Shown: positions 1 to 11,996 of the stretch, piece after piece
How positions within the stretch are numbered: position 1 is the first letter of the stretch
How the letters are laid out: each line of letters opens with the position of its first letter
Source of the DNA: Sparassis latifolia
Lineage: Eukaryota > Basidiomycota > Agaricomycetes > Polyporales > Sparassidaceae
Assembly: GCA_018466975.1 (NCBI GenBank)
Contig: CM031556.1
Coordinates: forward strand, 992,001 to 1,056,000
Direction: 5' to 3'
Length of the DNA stretch: 64,000 bases
The notes under the pieces: generated by a model
Databases searched by the model: none
Told to the model about the DNA's origin: nothing
The model's input: only the letters and a program-made list of their open reading frames with translations
Translations under genes and position numbers: made by a program

Positions 1-747
1 AATGAGACATGACTCGTGGAAGCAGATCTCCACCCACATTGCTAGGAGACCATTGAACATTCCTCTTTCTTTCAAAGGAACAACATCCGACAGAATAATT
101 TGGCACATTGTTTGAATTCCACCTCCTCCAACTCCTTGTACAGCTGCAAGAACATTACCGTTGAGCAGAGGTCAGTGAGGCATATTATACGAACGATGTA
201 CCTCTTCCCGCAATAAGAAGGTTCAGCGAGTTCGCAGCACCACAAATCCCACTGCCAATTGCAAAGAATAAGATTGAGATGAGCATAGTGGTTCTACGGC
301 CGAATATCTTCCCATTGTGTTAAAATAATTCATGTACTTCTCCAAAAGAATAAATCGCACCTGGGCAAGGTTACCGCTGAAGGCAACGAACGCAGTCATA
401 GAGATAGTGTAGGCGGAGCCGACCCATACGAATTGTTCGCCATGTAAGTCATCGACAATAGTTGGGAGAGCAGTAGATACAGAAGCCTACTCATAGTCAA
501 TTCTTATATGAACATCAGCCTAGGACAAGTAACGCACCAATTCTAAGGCTGTTAGGAATTGCGACGTGGTGATACACAGGAATATCACCCAGAAACGCCA
601 GTCGCGTCTGTGTGGGTCATTTGAACGAGGAGCCATCGACACAACAGGCAGAGATGAATCCTCAGTAACGCTCTGCGTCGACAACTGCATTGTGGCAACA
701 GGTCGTTTAGCTTCGTGCACGGGCATGACGGTATGAGTTGCCGCCAA
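1..747 (-). CDS. DHA2-type major facilitator transporter, 5' part (cut by window edge)
   Basis: N-terminal part of a 14-helix drug:proton antiporter of the plasma membrane. I place exons at 747-538, 486-361, 307-202 and 143-38; the next intron runs off the left edge. Exons 2-4 are 126, 106 and 106 nt, identical to the two complete copies at 9823 and 16373. Visible family signatures are RDWRFWVIFLCI at the first helix, GEQFVWVGSAYTIS, and VQGVGGGGIQTMCQIILSD. The start ATG at 747 gives a soluble N-terminus like the paralogues. The visible part has no stop or frameshift. Substrate cannot be read from sequence; the family exports toxins and drugs. It points away from the other two copies. Confidence 0.85.
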
Positions 748-1901
748 CTATCCGCGTAACTGGGACACGGTGAATGGGGAGTATGGTGGGACCTGAAAGT
801 GGGTATGAACAACTAAAGGGGGAGGAGCAGTGAGAGAATGGAAGAAATTGCGCTTGGTATAGGGCATACATGAACTTACCCCATGACCGTAGACATAAAG
901 TTTGAGTTGTCGTTCTTCCGGATGTTGATGATCACGCCTTCTGTGCGAGGCAACTTGCATTGAAAATGCATGGAGCACATAAGATATGGTGCCAAGGACC
1001 TTTTGCTGACTGAGAAACTAGGAAGCATCGACAGACGTGTACGACAGACGCCCATCGAACTTTATCACCTTCCAATTTTGTATCGATGTGTCAGTGACGT
1101 TGTTCAGTTGCACCTACAATGGCCGGGCTCGCTTTCGCACCAGCGCCGGCGGCTATGTACGTAGCCCGTACATTGAATCGAGCGCTCGAACTTCTGCGGA
1201 AGCTGCCAAGCATTCGCGAAGTATCATCCAATGCCTCAGCTTGCCTCTAACTCGAGCTCACATTCATCGCACTACGATTGGATGGATAAGGCTTGCTGGC
1301 TTGAGCTCCTCTGTCTCTGTGAAATCACTGGAAGCTGACATGTTCGTGGCTCAGCTTCGATCACTTTGTACGTACGCTGCACCTATCCCTCAGGTAACCA
1401 TAAAAGTTAGCTGCCCAGGCACGACGTTGATATGGGAATAACTACCTTCGTACTGGAAACAAACCACTGGCATCGTCACATCCTTTCAGATCCAGACCTG
1501 CGAACCGATTCAAGGCATAGGGGACTGAACGCGGGAGCTAGTCGACACGGTCTCCGGCGCGACATAATTTTGCCCACATAGGGACCTTCCGCCCATAATT
1601 TGTCGGACTCAGTGAACCTACGTGTAAACGTCAAGTCAATGCTGATAGACTTCGTGTCCTGAATGGCTGCGACTACTGGCGGTCTCAGATGGCAGCTGCG
1701 TGAGCTCCACCCTCGCTGACTGCAATCCATATTGAGTTTGATAGATCTATGTCTAGGTTTGAACCTGCTCTTCGCGGCGGTGCTCGCAGTGTGGAATACC
1801 ACACAGCGCCCAACTCAGATGAAGAAGAAGATGGTAACTTCCGAGCGCAGGGGTGTATCTGTTATAATGCTGCAATCCGGCTGCATCTCCAGTTCAAGAC
1901 C
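748..1901. other. Intergenic, no gene recognised
   Basis: This holds the 5' flank of the minus-strand transporter (start 747) and of the plus-strand DUF6533 gene (start 1902), so it is probably a shared divergent upstream region. Open frames here are short and resemble no family I know. I see no repeat or RNA gene. Confidence 0.4.
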
Positions 1902-3441
1902 ATGGATGCCTCAACGCAAACTACCTTCGGAGAGCTGGAGACGTCATGGGCCCCGGGTGTCTTCGGAATGAAATATCTCACAGGTCTGTGTATCTGGATC
2001 TTCGGTGTCTGCCTTCATTTTCAGACGATGCATCGAATAGCTGCTGGCATTACACTGTTGTTATATGACGGGGCACTGAACATTGGCGATGAAATTCGCC
2101 TCGTGTGGCTCCGGCCCATGGATGCTATGAAGTTGGCCTTCTTAATTACGCGATATGGCACTTTGGGTGCCATGTTACTTGTGGCTCATGGTTGGTCTCC
2201 TTTCTGGTATACCTAAACTTACAACAGCTGAAAGCGTTATTTGTCCAGTCACAAGTGGGTTATCATCTCATTCCACAGAAGTGAGTGGTATGCATATCAT
2301 CTCACATTGTCATAGTGACACGCCTCTGCTAGTTGTGAGCGAAACGTCTTCCGTGCAGTCATCTTGAAGCTGACGGCCATCAAGTTGTAAGGGCTGGGTT
2401 GCCGTTGTCTGGGTGTCTTGTAGCCTTTCGATCGCTGTAACCAACAGTATGTGATATAAGGACTTGCATTTATATGATGAATGTTCATTAATTTCTCCCT
2501 TGTAGTCATCCTCGTTAGGCGGGTTTACACGCTGTACGATCACAGAAAGATTATCCTGCGGCTCTTGCTATTTGCATGCGTATTGACTTACATCATCACC
2601 CTTGTCTTCGTAATTTTGACATCGCGGGAGATGATAGGTAGGCACTGGATTTTTGCGCGGGGTTCACACTTGATGCCCTGGGCTTAGCTTACATTACGTG
2701 GGAGCCAATCCTGTTACGAACATGCGTGCTCACCTCGCGACCCAAGTTCGCAGTTGGGTTCTGGACACCACAGGCATGGCGTGGCTGGTCCGTTATGCTC
2801 GCTCGTCTGACAACAGCTGCAGGTGGTTTTCGAGCTGTTCACCTTTGTGCTTACTATCACGAACGCTGCGGAACGCCCACGCCGCGCTCAGAGCCGGCTC
2901 GTCTCGGAATTAAACCGTGACGGCTTTGTGTATATTGTCGTGCGTCCTTTTTATCTCGATGTCTACCTCAAGCTGAAATGTGGTTTGTAGATGCTCTTTT
3001 GTGAGCAAAACCTCGTTTTGCCACAGTAACACTTGCTAGACCATGAACTCTCCTTAATTACAGGCTTACGCACGACGAACCTGGTCCTTTCTGTACTACC
3101 TGCGGCCGATGTAAGTAAATTTGTAGTATCGGAAGAGCAGCCATACTGACAATGCCGCAAGTTGCCTTATAACTGGTTGTTCGTATTGTGAGCTGCAGCT
3201 CATTCCACCTTGGGTGATCGTCTCATGCATTCCACGTAGCATGTCGTGGTCCATCACTCTCTTGACGCTTTCACGCTTGGTGCTGCGCGTAGAAGCCATG
3301 AGAGACAGAGTTGGCACTATGACACTGTACGTTGATGAGTTGGAGCTGACAGTACAGAATGAAGGATGCGCTCAATCCGCCGAGGGCGACAGTCCGCCGT
3401 TCATCACAATCAACACTGTCACGACAACGTGTATTATATAG
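1902..3441 (+). CDS. DUF6533-domain seven-helix membrane protein (copy A)
   Basis: Basidiomycete-specific integral membrane protein of unknown function. Likely exons: 1902-1983, 2041-2190, a poorly resolved short exon near 2230-2290, 2385-2446, 2506-2637, 2688-2773, 2823-2943, 3064-3110 and 3199-3441. The DUF6533 signature is ITLLLYDGALNIGDEIRLVW in exon 2. Later helices include VRRVYTLYDHRK and VVFELFTFVLTITNAAERP, and the C-terminal exon has the helix-plus-LSRLVLRVEAMR tail usual for the family. Splice phases agree at all junctions except around exon 3. The intron after 2773 begins with GC rather than GT. It is a close paralogue of the gene at 5736-7277 on the other strand. Function unknown. 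Confidence 0.7.
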
Positions 3442-4061
3442 ACTACATGTATCACCAATCTGCTTCAAAGCCACCGGTACAGTAAGAATGGAATGTAGTA
3501 TGACTTAGCAATCACACGATGATCTGTCCTCCGGGTTCGTCAAGCTTGAGATTTGGTGACAGCTCGAATGAGGGTAGCCGGGCTGCTTCTGTACAGTATT
3601 CACAACTGGACTCACAACTGGACAGTGCCGATGCATTGCCATTAGTCTCCCAAGCCGGACGGGGACCGTACTTATAGTCCTGATGCTGAGGAAGAGCCGG
3701 TCCCTGAGTCGGACGTGTACTGGGTGCAGGCACTGCCAGGAGACTCTGCGATATCCGCCGCAACGGTGAACCTGCCCGTCTATCTGAACAGCGACGCAGT
3801 CACATCCTCTTCACTGTCGACCTGCCAATTGTTAGCACGGCCGGCGCTCTGGTAGCGACACGAGCTGTGTGTCTCACTGCGGGAGGCTAGATTATATTGG
3901 AAGTGAAGTGAAACAAGTGTAGATGTTGGCATACCCGCGTGCATTACGATACCTCGCATTTCATTCGTTTATAATTTCTGTAGTCTTTCATGCCCCACGA
4001 TCTAATGACTTATGATTTGGGAGTTGTGGTGAGCGGGTCACTCTAAAATTAAGGATACAGG
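3442..4061. other. Intergenic between DUF6533 copy A and THR1 (convergent)
   Basis: Holds the 3' ends of two converging genes. The open frames seen here are short and match nothing I recognise. Confidence 0.4.
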
Positions 4062-5243
4062 CTATGACCGTTGGACAGCACTACCGCCAACGACGGTGAG
4101 TACCTTCCAGTCTACTTCTATACCTTGACGTTTAAATATCGCACGCGCGTCTTCCGCTATTGCATCGAACCCGCCTGTTGCGAGCGCAAGAATGGTGGGG
4201 CCTGCACCAGAAAGACAGATGCCGAGCAGACCGGGATGAGTCGAGGGTGTAATGCTCGAAGTCACTTCTGGAAGACCGGGAATCTGGAGACAAACGGTAC
4301 GCATCAAAATAGCCGCCATTTTCCTGCTATGTGTGACACTCACTAAAGCTTTTCGGTACGGCTGATGGATTTTGTCCTTCATCGCCTCGTAGATGAGATC
4401 GGGGTCGGGAGGTGATTGCCCCAGGGCAGTGGTCAGCACGGCTAGCCGCTGCAAATTGAATACCTTTGTGGATTCGCATCGTTAGACTCGGGGTAAAGGA
4501 CGTTCTGAGCGCGTGTGACATACCAGGTCTTTCCGGGAATAGCTCAGTGGCAACACCTCCCGCGCCTTCGCCGTGCTGAGCTCGAAGCGCGGGATGATCG
4601 CGACCGCCTTGATGCTCTCGGACCATCCAAACCGGACGTAGTGGCCGATCCCATGCGGCGGGTGGGGCGGGTCCATCCCCCAGTCTTCGCCCGCGTCAGG
4701 TGGGTACTCGGGGAGAACTTCGCTCAGCGGCACGCTTGCGGCCTCTTCCGCTTTGTGGTCCAGCTCGCGCAGATACGAGCCGACGAAGCCGCCGACGAGC
4801 GCGGCGGTGACATTGTCCGGATGGCGCTCGACCATGAGAGCGAAGTCGAGCATACGCTCGCGCGAGAGGTTCAGTGTGCAGACTGCATCGGCTAGCAGGA
4901 CGCCCGCGATGACAGCAGCACCAGAAGAGCCGAGTCCACGGCCAAAGGGAATTTCGTTCGCGGCGTGGATGGAGAGATTGGCGGGGAAGCGCGCGATGCC
5001 ATGGCACCGAAGGACGTATAGCGCGACACGAGTGGTGAGGTTCTTGTAGGGATCTAGCGGAACCTCGTCGGCACCCTCGCCAGTATAGAGCAGCCGTGGA
5101 GGATGTGGAGGATCTCCAGGAGCTGGCGGGTTGACGGTCACAGAGAGAGTGAGGTAGAGCGAGAGTGAGAGACCGACGACGTCGAAGCCGGGACCGATGT
5201 TGGCGGAAGTGGCGGGGACGCGGACGATGAATGAGTGGGACAT
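4062..5243 (-). CDS. THR1: Homoserine kinase
   Basis: Phosphorylates L-homoserine to O-phosphohomoserine with ATP, the step before threonine synthase in the threonine branch of the aspartate pathway; cytosolic. Two exons, 5243-4524 and 4463-4062, join in phase to give 373 residues, normal for the fungal enzyme. GHMP-kinase motifs are present: PATSANIGPGFD near residues 10-21, the ATP loop GRGLGSSGAA near 101-110, the ERHPDNV motif, and the C-terminal glycine-rich LSGAGPTILA motif. Both splice sites are canonical, and the junction restores DLVFNLQRLAVL, conserved in fungal homoserine kinases. The ATG at 5243 (MSHSF) fits family starts; an upstream in-frame extension is less likely. It sits between two inverted DUF6533 paralogues, with no pathway neighbour. 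Confidence 0.95.
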
Positions 5244-5735
5244 CACGAGCAGTACACTCGTCGTCGCGGGCGTCGTCGTCGTCGTGAGCTGCGACGCTGT
5301 TGCGACCAGTGGTGACAGTAGCAAAATTGCATCTGACGAGCTGAGCGGTCGGTAAACGCGCTCGAGGCTCCCGACGCGGAAAAGATTAGCGCGATTTCCT
5401 TGAACGGGCACGGACCGGAAAATCTTTCCGGGTTAAGCCCCTGATTGGTGGAAAAGTCCGTTGGCCGCTCCGGGCCCGGAGAAGACTCCGGGTGTGCATC
5501 TGTAAAAGGAAGGTATCTAGGTTTCTCGCCTTCTACGCAGTAACGTTTTATTAACGCTCCATCCACTACGGCACTCCACAGCGTCCTCATGTTCTGAGTC
5601 CAAAATTCGGGCAGTAGTCTCTTACAGAACGAACGGATGATTGCGACATCGTACTAGCACTGTACTGTACATTGACCTAAGCACCTGGATATACAAGCAT
5701 TAAGATACTACCCTATTGAAATATTGATCATCGGT
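5244..5735. other. THR1 upstream region
   Basis: Contains the THR1 promoter and the 3' flank of DUF6533 copy B. A GTC/GTCGTC-rich stretch lies just upstream of the start. I saw no canonical Gcn4-type TGACTCA site by eye. Confidence 0.4.
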
Positions 5736-7277
5736 CTATATAACGGCCTCCGTCGTCACTGTGTTCACAGTGATGAAGGGAAAACGGCCGGCCACCGCCG
5801 CCTCGACGTGAGCTTCATGCTGCAACGTTAATTCTAACGCATCAACGTGGCCGTGCATTGTACCGGCCCTGCGCCTCATATCCTCTACCCGTAGAACCAA
5901 GCGCGAAAGTGTCAGGATAGTGACGGACCATGTAAAGCTGTGCGTGAATATTCACGTGAATCAACTACTCAAAAGCCAAGAATCAATGATCTAGAGCATA
6001 CAATGGTGTCAACAAGTTGTACGCCGCCTTGCGAAGTTGTCAGAATCAACGTGTTCCAGATACCATAGGCATACTCACATCCGGAACGGCACTCAGCGCC
6101 ATGTTCAATACGCGAATCCCTGTGACCAGAAAAGTTACAAAAGTCTATCGTTTATTTACTGGACACGTGACAATTTGCTTACAGAAAAGTATCTATAGAC
6201 TTTAATCAATATAGGTCAGACACGCACCACGAATTAGACGTACAAAGATATACAGAAATCCGTCGCGGTACAAGTCTGTGACTAACTTGCTTTGAGCACG
6301 CCGTGGGCGTTCCGCAGCGTTAAAAATTGTGAGCAGAAAGGTGAACAATTCGAATGCAACCTGCAATCTTGTCAGACTGCGTGATGTAGTGGAGACGTCA
6401 TAACACATACCTGTGGCGCCCAGTATCCGACAAGATAATGAGGCTGCGACGTGAGGATACATGTCCGATATAAAAGCGGCTCCCAGATCATGCTAGCTGA
6501 GTGAATAGTGGACTCATCGTGGACCGAGAAATGAGGTAAATAAATGCCTACCTATCAATTCACGCAGCGCTAAAGCTCCGAAAACCATTCCAATGGAAAA
6601 GGTCAATACACATGCGTATATCAAGATTCGCAAGATCTTCTTCCTGTGGTCATATAGCGCATAAACGCGAACGATCAGAACGACTAGAATGGGGTAATTA
6701 AGTATGAAAAACATTCATCTCCGTGGTCTCAATATCACGTACAGTTGGTCGAAGCGGTAGAAAGAATAGTGGACACCCCGACAGCGATTATCCATCCTTG
6801 ACAGCTAGGCGGCCGTAAGTGTAATTACCACAACGCGTTATATGGTTCGCTCACAACTGTTACGGAAATAAGTCACTGATCATACAGCATAGCATGAGTG
6901 ACACTTACTTTCGTTGTGTGGGATGCCACTCGTGACTGGAACAACCACTGCTTCAGCGAGAGGAGTGTAATTAAGTTATAATGGAAATATACCATTTGCT
7001 ACAGAGAGTAGGGCGGATATAACACCGTATCGAGTAAACAGGAACACTAGCTTCGTAACGTCGATCGGCTGGAACCATACGAGACGTATTTCGTCGCCGA
7101 GCGTCAACACAGTGTCATAGATTAACAGCGTAAGACCTGCGGCTGCACAATACGTCCGTGAAGACGGGAAACAAACACTGAACAGTGGTACAACATACCT
7201 GTGAGATACCTGTTCGCTGAGACACTCCCAGAGATTCCCTGCAAAGATCGGAGGACAGCTTGAGGCGACGTGTCCAT
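5736..7277 (-). CDS. DUF6533-domain seven-helix membrane protein (copy B)
   Basis: Paralogue of copy A, in opposite orientation, function unknown. Start ATG at 7277, exon 1 to 7199, exon 2 7142-6993 (150 nt, the same length as copy A exon 2). The DUF6533 signature is LTLLIYDTVLTLGDEIRLVW. Later segments are VRVYALYDHRKK, the FTFLLTIFNAAERPRRAQSKL helix, and a C-terminal stretch ending FITVNTVTTEAVI with stop at 5738-5736. Most introns align with copy A, and here the intron after the WAPQ codons has a normal GT donor. I could not make the phases agree around exon 3 or at the last junction, so one or two lesions, or introns I placed wrongly, are possible. Confidence 0.6.
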
Positions 7278-8441
7278 GCTGGCGACCGTTGAACACACTG
7301 CGCAGTTAGTGTGGATGATACGGAATGTTATAACCACTCTGCAACCTGTTTTAGACCTACTTGGCATGCACACACAAATAGGGCATAACGTGAATTCTAC
7401 AAACTGCCAGCCGGCGTTGTCCTGAGGGCTATTCCAAAGTTATAAAAATCCATCAAACTTAACATGCTCCGCAGTATGAAATACGGCGCCACGCGGTCAG
7501 ACACGGATATCCTGAGGCAGAGTGTCTACTCACGCGTTAAACTCACCACTGCGTCAACCACAGAAGACGTTGGCTCAGTATCAATCACGGAATGATTCTA
7601 TCCCGACTGTTGATCAGTCGGACTAGTGCAAAAGGGAGATGGTAGCTCGACGCTGCCTTCTTCGAAATACATGTGTTTTCACTTGGTGTGGCGCCCAATG
7701 TGTTGTTACAAGTGCAGTTGGTCTCCATACAGAGGGCGCAAGGCCTCCTGTCAGCATACAGAGAGAGGCCACGCCCGTTTGTGGTAACGGATGTGTGGAT
7801 ACGATAGTAATCAGCGGAGGATATCACACAGATGAATGCAGGACTTCCATGCTCGCACAGCGTTCAGCGCTCAGGTGTCTGATAAGGAGATGTCTCGGCG
7901 CGGGTGTTCCGTCGATTGGCCTGCAGTTTCAGCTTGTTGACGTGCGAGGGTGTTTGGGAATGCTCACGCTTTCTCCCGACATACTGTATTCTGAGAAATA
8001 ACTAAATTTTGCATCATACCAAGTCGTGGCACTGAAGAATAGTAACCTGAAGAGTCTTGATTGATCAGAAGACGTGCGAGAGAAGACCACTGGACTCTCC
8101 AATGCCAGACAGCGACCCTCCCACTGGCTGCCATAATCTGAGTCTCAGGCACGTTCGCTGGCAACTTTCAGAAGTGTCAATCTGGCACAGCGTCCTATGT
8201 GGGTAACATTTATGAACCGCTCCGCGGAGAGTTAGTTGACTGGCGATCTTGAAGTTGTAACGTGATTCTTGCTTGCAAGGTCTCTCTGAGTCCCTCTATA
8301 TTGTTGCATTTTTTGACTCCCCAGTCTCTTCCGTGTGCATGATGAGTCCTGCAGGACAAGTCCCGAATCTGTGTGGTGGAAAATTTCGCAAGCAAGGTCT
8401 CTGCCGCGAGGAGGCGGCGCTTCCCTCAAGGTGTGCACAAT
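7278..8441. other. Intergenic, no gene recognised
   Basis: 5' flank of DUF6533 copy B followed by sequence with only short, unconvincing open frames on both strands. It ends at the target-site duplication of the MITE starting at 8451. Confidence 0.4.
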
Positions 8442-8888
8442 GGCATCTGCTAGTCTCGTAACCAGACGTTCACGTGAGCAACCTGGCGGTTACCAAATTG
8501 GGCGTTTAAGATGTTGGGTCGCTCCCGATAACGTCTGGTGAAATTTGTATAGAGGGGGGGGGTATGTCACACGGGCGTGACCTCAGCCAAAACTCGAAAC
8601 ATCCGAACCTGACCGCGGCACATTCGCGGGTCACCAATGCCTCGAATATGGTCCAAGGTACACGTATGGTCGCACACATGAACAAATTCTTCCAGCGGGG
8701 GTCAGGAGATGCACAGGTACACGCGGGATGACCAGCGTGACACGCGCTGCGCGGAAGCCACAGCCAGGAGAGCGTTACATACCCCCCCCCTCTATACAAA
8801 TTTCACCAGACGTTCTGACAACCCTTCCACCTCAATTCCCAAAAAGGGTCGAAGGTCAGAACGGCTGGTTCCGAGACTAGGCATCTGC
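8442..8888. mobile_element. Non-autonomous DNA transposon (MITE, Mutator-like by target duplication), full copy
   Basis: The element spans 8451-8879 (429 bp). Its ends are inverted: the left end reads TAGTCTCGTAACCAGACGTTC with the last base beyond 20 omitted here as needed, and the right end is the inverse of TAGTCTCGGAACCAGCCGTT, differing at two positions. It is flanked by a perfect 9-bp direct repeat GGCATCTGC at 8442-8450 and 8880-8888. An internal perfect 37-bp inverted repeat with a run of nine G/C lies at 8531-8567 and 8777-8813. There is no coding capacity. A shorter sibling lies at 34584-34806. Nine-bp target duplications fit Mutator-like transposases; no autonomous partner is in the window. 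Confidence 0.88.
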
Positions 8889-9822
8889 AAACTGTTCCTT
8901 CGATGGACCATATAAGGAGCGAGTTACTATATAGGGACCGGTACAACCTCCTATCTCATTACCTAAGCATTGGCTATACTCCCTATAACCGAATCGGGGT
9001 TATTCTGCGATGTTTGGCCAGCTTCCGACAACTTGTATAACGGCCCGGGAGCTGCCAACCTGCGGTTGGCAGCGGACGGGCTGAGACGGGGGAGGAGTGT
9101 AAGCTGAATAGGTATCGATTCTGCAGAGATCACGGTATGTCATGAATGTTAGATTTTTCCTTTGACATAATAGAGAATTGGACATGGCGTGCGAATGCAG
9201 AGCCGCTCACTCCGCCACCCGTTACTGGTTTCGTTTGCCCACATATGGAAGAACGGTGGCGAATGCCACAAGGCACCGGTTGCAGCCTGACAGCTGTGCA
9301 CACTGCACTGGCGGCAGAATGCGACACACGAGGCCAGCTTGAATTCAATCCTCCGTAAAGTTCATCACAATATGGTATGTACGTATTCTGCAAGCCGTCC
9401 TTTGGTGCGGTTTACGGTCCGCCTGCTTCCCAGTTTCTCCTACCGTCGGTGAGGATCATCGTCATTATAGTAGACGCTTGCGTTTAAAATCCATCAATTG
9501 GCAAAAGAAAGCAGGTTCACAAGGGTTCGAAAACGCGCCCGAGGCGTCAGGCATCCGTTTGCCGAGGAATGGAACCTCCCGCGGCCGCCCTCCATGCAAT
9601 TTCCTACACCAAGATCATGGTCGCAGGGAGGTCGAAGATAGCATCTTCACAGAAACTTGAAATGCGAACTTTATGCATGCCAGTACTGACCGAGTTCGGT
9701 CATCGCCCACCCTATACCCATTTGCTTCCCTTCCGTCCTTCCTCCGCTTTGCCCTCTATCTACACATCCAGTTCACTGACCGCAAGATACCGAGGGTGTT
9801 TCGCAATCCATTCACCCACTGA
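8889..9822. other. Intergenic upstream of the second DHA2 gene
   Basis: No gene recognised. The region just before 9823 is pyrimidine-rich, as expected for a fungal promoter and leader. Open frames are short and unlike known families. Confidence 0.4.
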
Positions 9823-11996
9823 ATGTCGAAAACGCACGGCGTCGTCGTTCCTATGCAGTCCTCGGTGCAGACCGCAATCAACGACTCGCTTGTACCGATC
9901 GAGGTTTCCGCTACTCCAAATGAGCCTCACAAACGCGACTGGCGTTTCTGGATGATATTTCTATGTATCACTGCATCGCAGTTTATCACAGCACTCGAAC
10001 TGGTCAGTCACTTAGCAATCTCCTGGTGTCGCAACTGACGGCGTGCAGGCTGCGGTGACCACCGCTCTTCCCCGCATCATCGATGTTCTGCACGGGGAGC
10101 AATTTGTGTGGGTTGGGTCTGCGTACACCATTGGCACAACTGCCTTCGTCCCTCTCAGTGGGAATCTAGCACAGGTGTGTTCCAACCCATGTCAATGAAT
10201 GATTCACGGTCTTGCTTAACGAGCCCAAGATATTTGGCCGCAGAATTACCATGCTGGCCTCCATTCTATTCTTTGCCATTGGCAGTGCGCTTTGCGGCGC
10301 GGCAACCTCACTAAATTTTCTCATTGCCGGAAGAGGTGTGTATGTGCTTCGCGTCACATCCTGGTGTCCGTTCGATACCTTTACTGAAGAAGATCTGTGT
10401 TGTAGCCGTGCAAGGTGCGGGTGGAGGGGGTATCCAAACAATGTGTCAGATCATTTTATCCGACCTCGTCCCCTTGAAAGAAAGAGGATTGTTTAACGGT
10501 CTTATTGCAATGTAAGCCAATGGTTATCTCTGTGTAGACAATGTCTTATTTCCTAGCAGGAGCTTTGTCGTCGCGAGTGGCATCGGGCCTGTGGTAGGCG
10601 GAGCGCTGGCTCAGCATGGGGAGTGGCGTTGGTTATTCTGTGGGTACCGAGTTCGTGTTCACCAAAGTTTCACACTGAAAGTCTATGGCCAGATCTCAAT
10701 CTTCCTATCTGTGGCGTGGTCGTCTTTTTGGTTCTTATCTTCCTGAGGCTCCGTAGCCCTCCAGGAACTCTCAAGGAGAAGTTGCAGACGATAGATTGGA
10801 TGTACGTCTATTCTCAAGTGTTTCGGCAACGTGTTGATCGTCTCTCTAGGGGAAATGTGCTCGTGATCTCCGCGACGACATCGTGCATGATCGGACTGAC
10901 GTGGGGCGGGGTACAATACGCTTGGTCGTCAGCACAAATCCTTGTTCCCCTCATACTTGGGCTTTGCGGTCTGGTCGCTTTCATGGTATTTGAAGCTTAT
11001 GTACCCAGAAATCCAATTGTATGTTTGACTTTCATTTACTCCGGTTATTAACGATCAATCTTAATCCAGGTTTCGTACGCTGTCTTGGCTAAACGAACGG
11101 CTGCCAGTGGTTTGCTGCAGACATTCGTTCTCTTCACCGTTATCTTGGCTATGCTTTGTGCGTCAGTCGGCCTCCCAAGCTCAATCTTGTAGCTGACGAG
11201 CTACTTTCAACAAGATTACTTACCTGTTTACTTCCAAGCATGTAAGGATGCGTCACCAACTGCCTCCGGCGTTGACTGCTTTGGTTTGGCTTTCACCATC
11301 GCGCCGATGGCACTTGTCTCGGGGTTGTCGATCGCAAAATCTCACCACTATCGCCCGCAAATATGGTCTGCTTGGGCACTACTAATCATTGGCATGGGAC
11401 TTTTCAGCACAATTCACGCTGACTCCTCGCGCGCCCGCGTAATTGGCTTTGAGGTCATTGCCGGGGCCGGGGCCGGTCTACTCACCGCCGCCATGTTCTT
11501 CCCTCTCCTCGCGCCCGTTCCAGTAGAGTTGAGTGCGCAAGCGCTCTCTGTGTACACGTTCTTCCGCAGTTTCGCTAACGTGAGCATCTACTTCATTTGA
11601 TGTATTAGCCGCACGTCCTCCGGCTAATCTGACTTCCACGTTTCATTGCAGATCTTGGGTATCACTATCGGAGGTACTGTGCTGCAGAACGAGCTGAAGA
11701 AGCAGCTCCCAGCGGCGTTTGCGCAACAGTTTTCTCAGGGTTCCGCGATCGCGTATTCAATCATTCCGCTCATTCCGACGCTGCAGGAGCCGCTGAAGAC
11801 ACAGGTGCAGGTTGCGTTCGCAGGGAGCCTGCATGTCGTGTGGCAGGTCTTCATTGGGATCGCCGGTCTCGGACTTCTGTTCAGTCTGCTCATGGAGCAC
11901 TTGCCTCTGCATACACAGGTCGACAAGCAGTGGGGTCTCCAAGAGAATAGTAGTAGCATAAAGGAAGTGCACGAGCTGGAAAGCGACCATGCCTGA
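9823..11996 (+). CDS. DHA2-type major facilitator transporter, complete (copy 2)
   Basis: Predicted plasma-membrane drug:proton antiporter with 14 helices. Ten exons: 9823-10002, 10049-10174, 10230-10335, 10406-10511, 10560-10639, 10693-10801, 10850-11018, 11070-11157, 11215-11579, 11652-11996. Their phases all agree and give 557 residues, normal for the family. Signatures are WVGSAYTIGTTAFVPLSGNLAQ, QGAGGGGIQTMCQ, the antiporter motif VASGIGPVVGG, and GLTWGGVQYAWSS. The acceptor before exon 3 is AAG in all three copies. Exons 2-9 match copy 3 (16373) in length exactly, so the two arose by duplication. Substrate unknown; export of toxic compounds is the family role. Confidence 0.92.

Noticed and set aside
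4515..5049. Plus-strand frames opposite homoserine kinase
   Set aside because: They are shadows of the GC-rich THR1 coding strand without family features.
9510..9540. GGGTTCGAAAACG as a possible tRNA B box
   Set aside because: There is no matching A box or cloverleaf around it.
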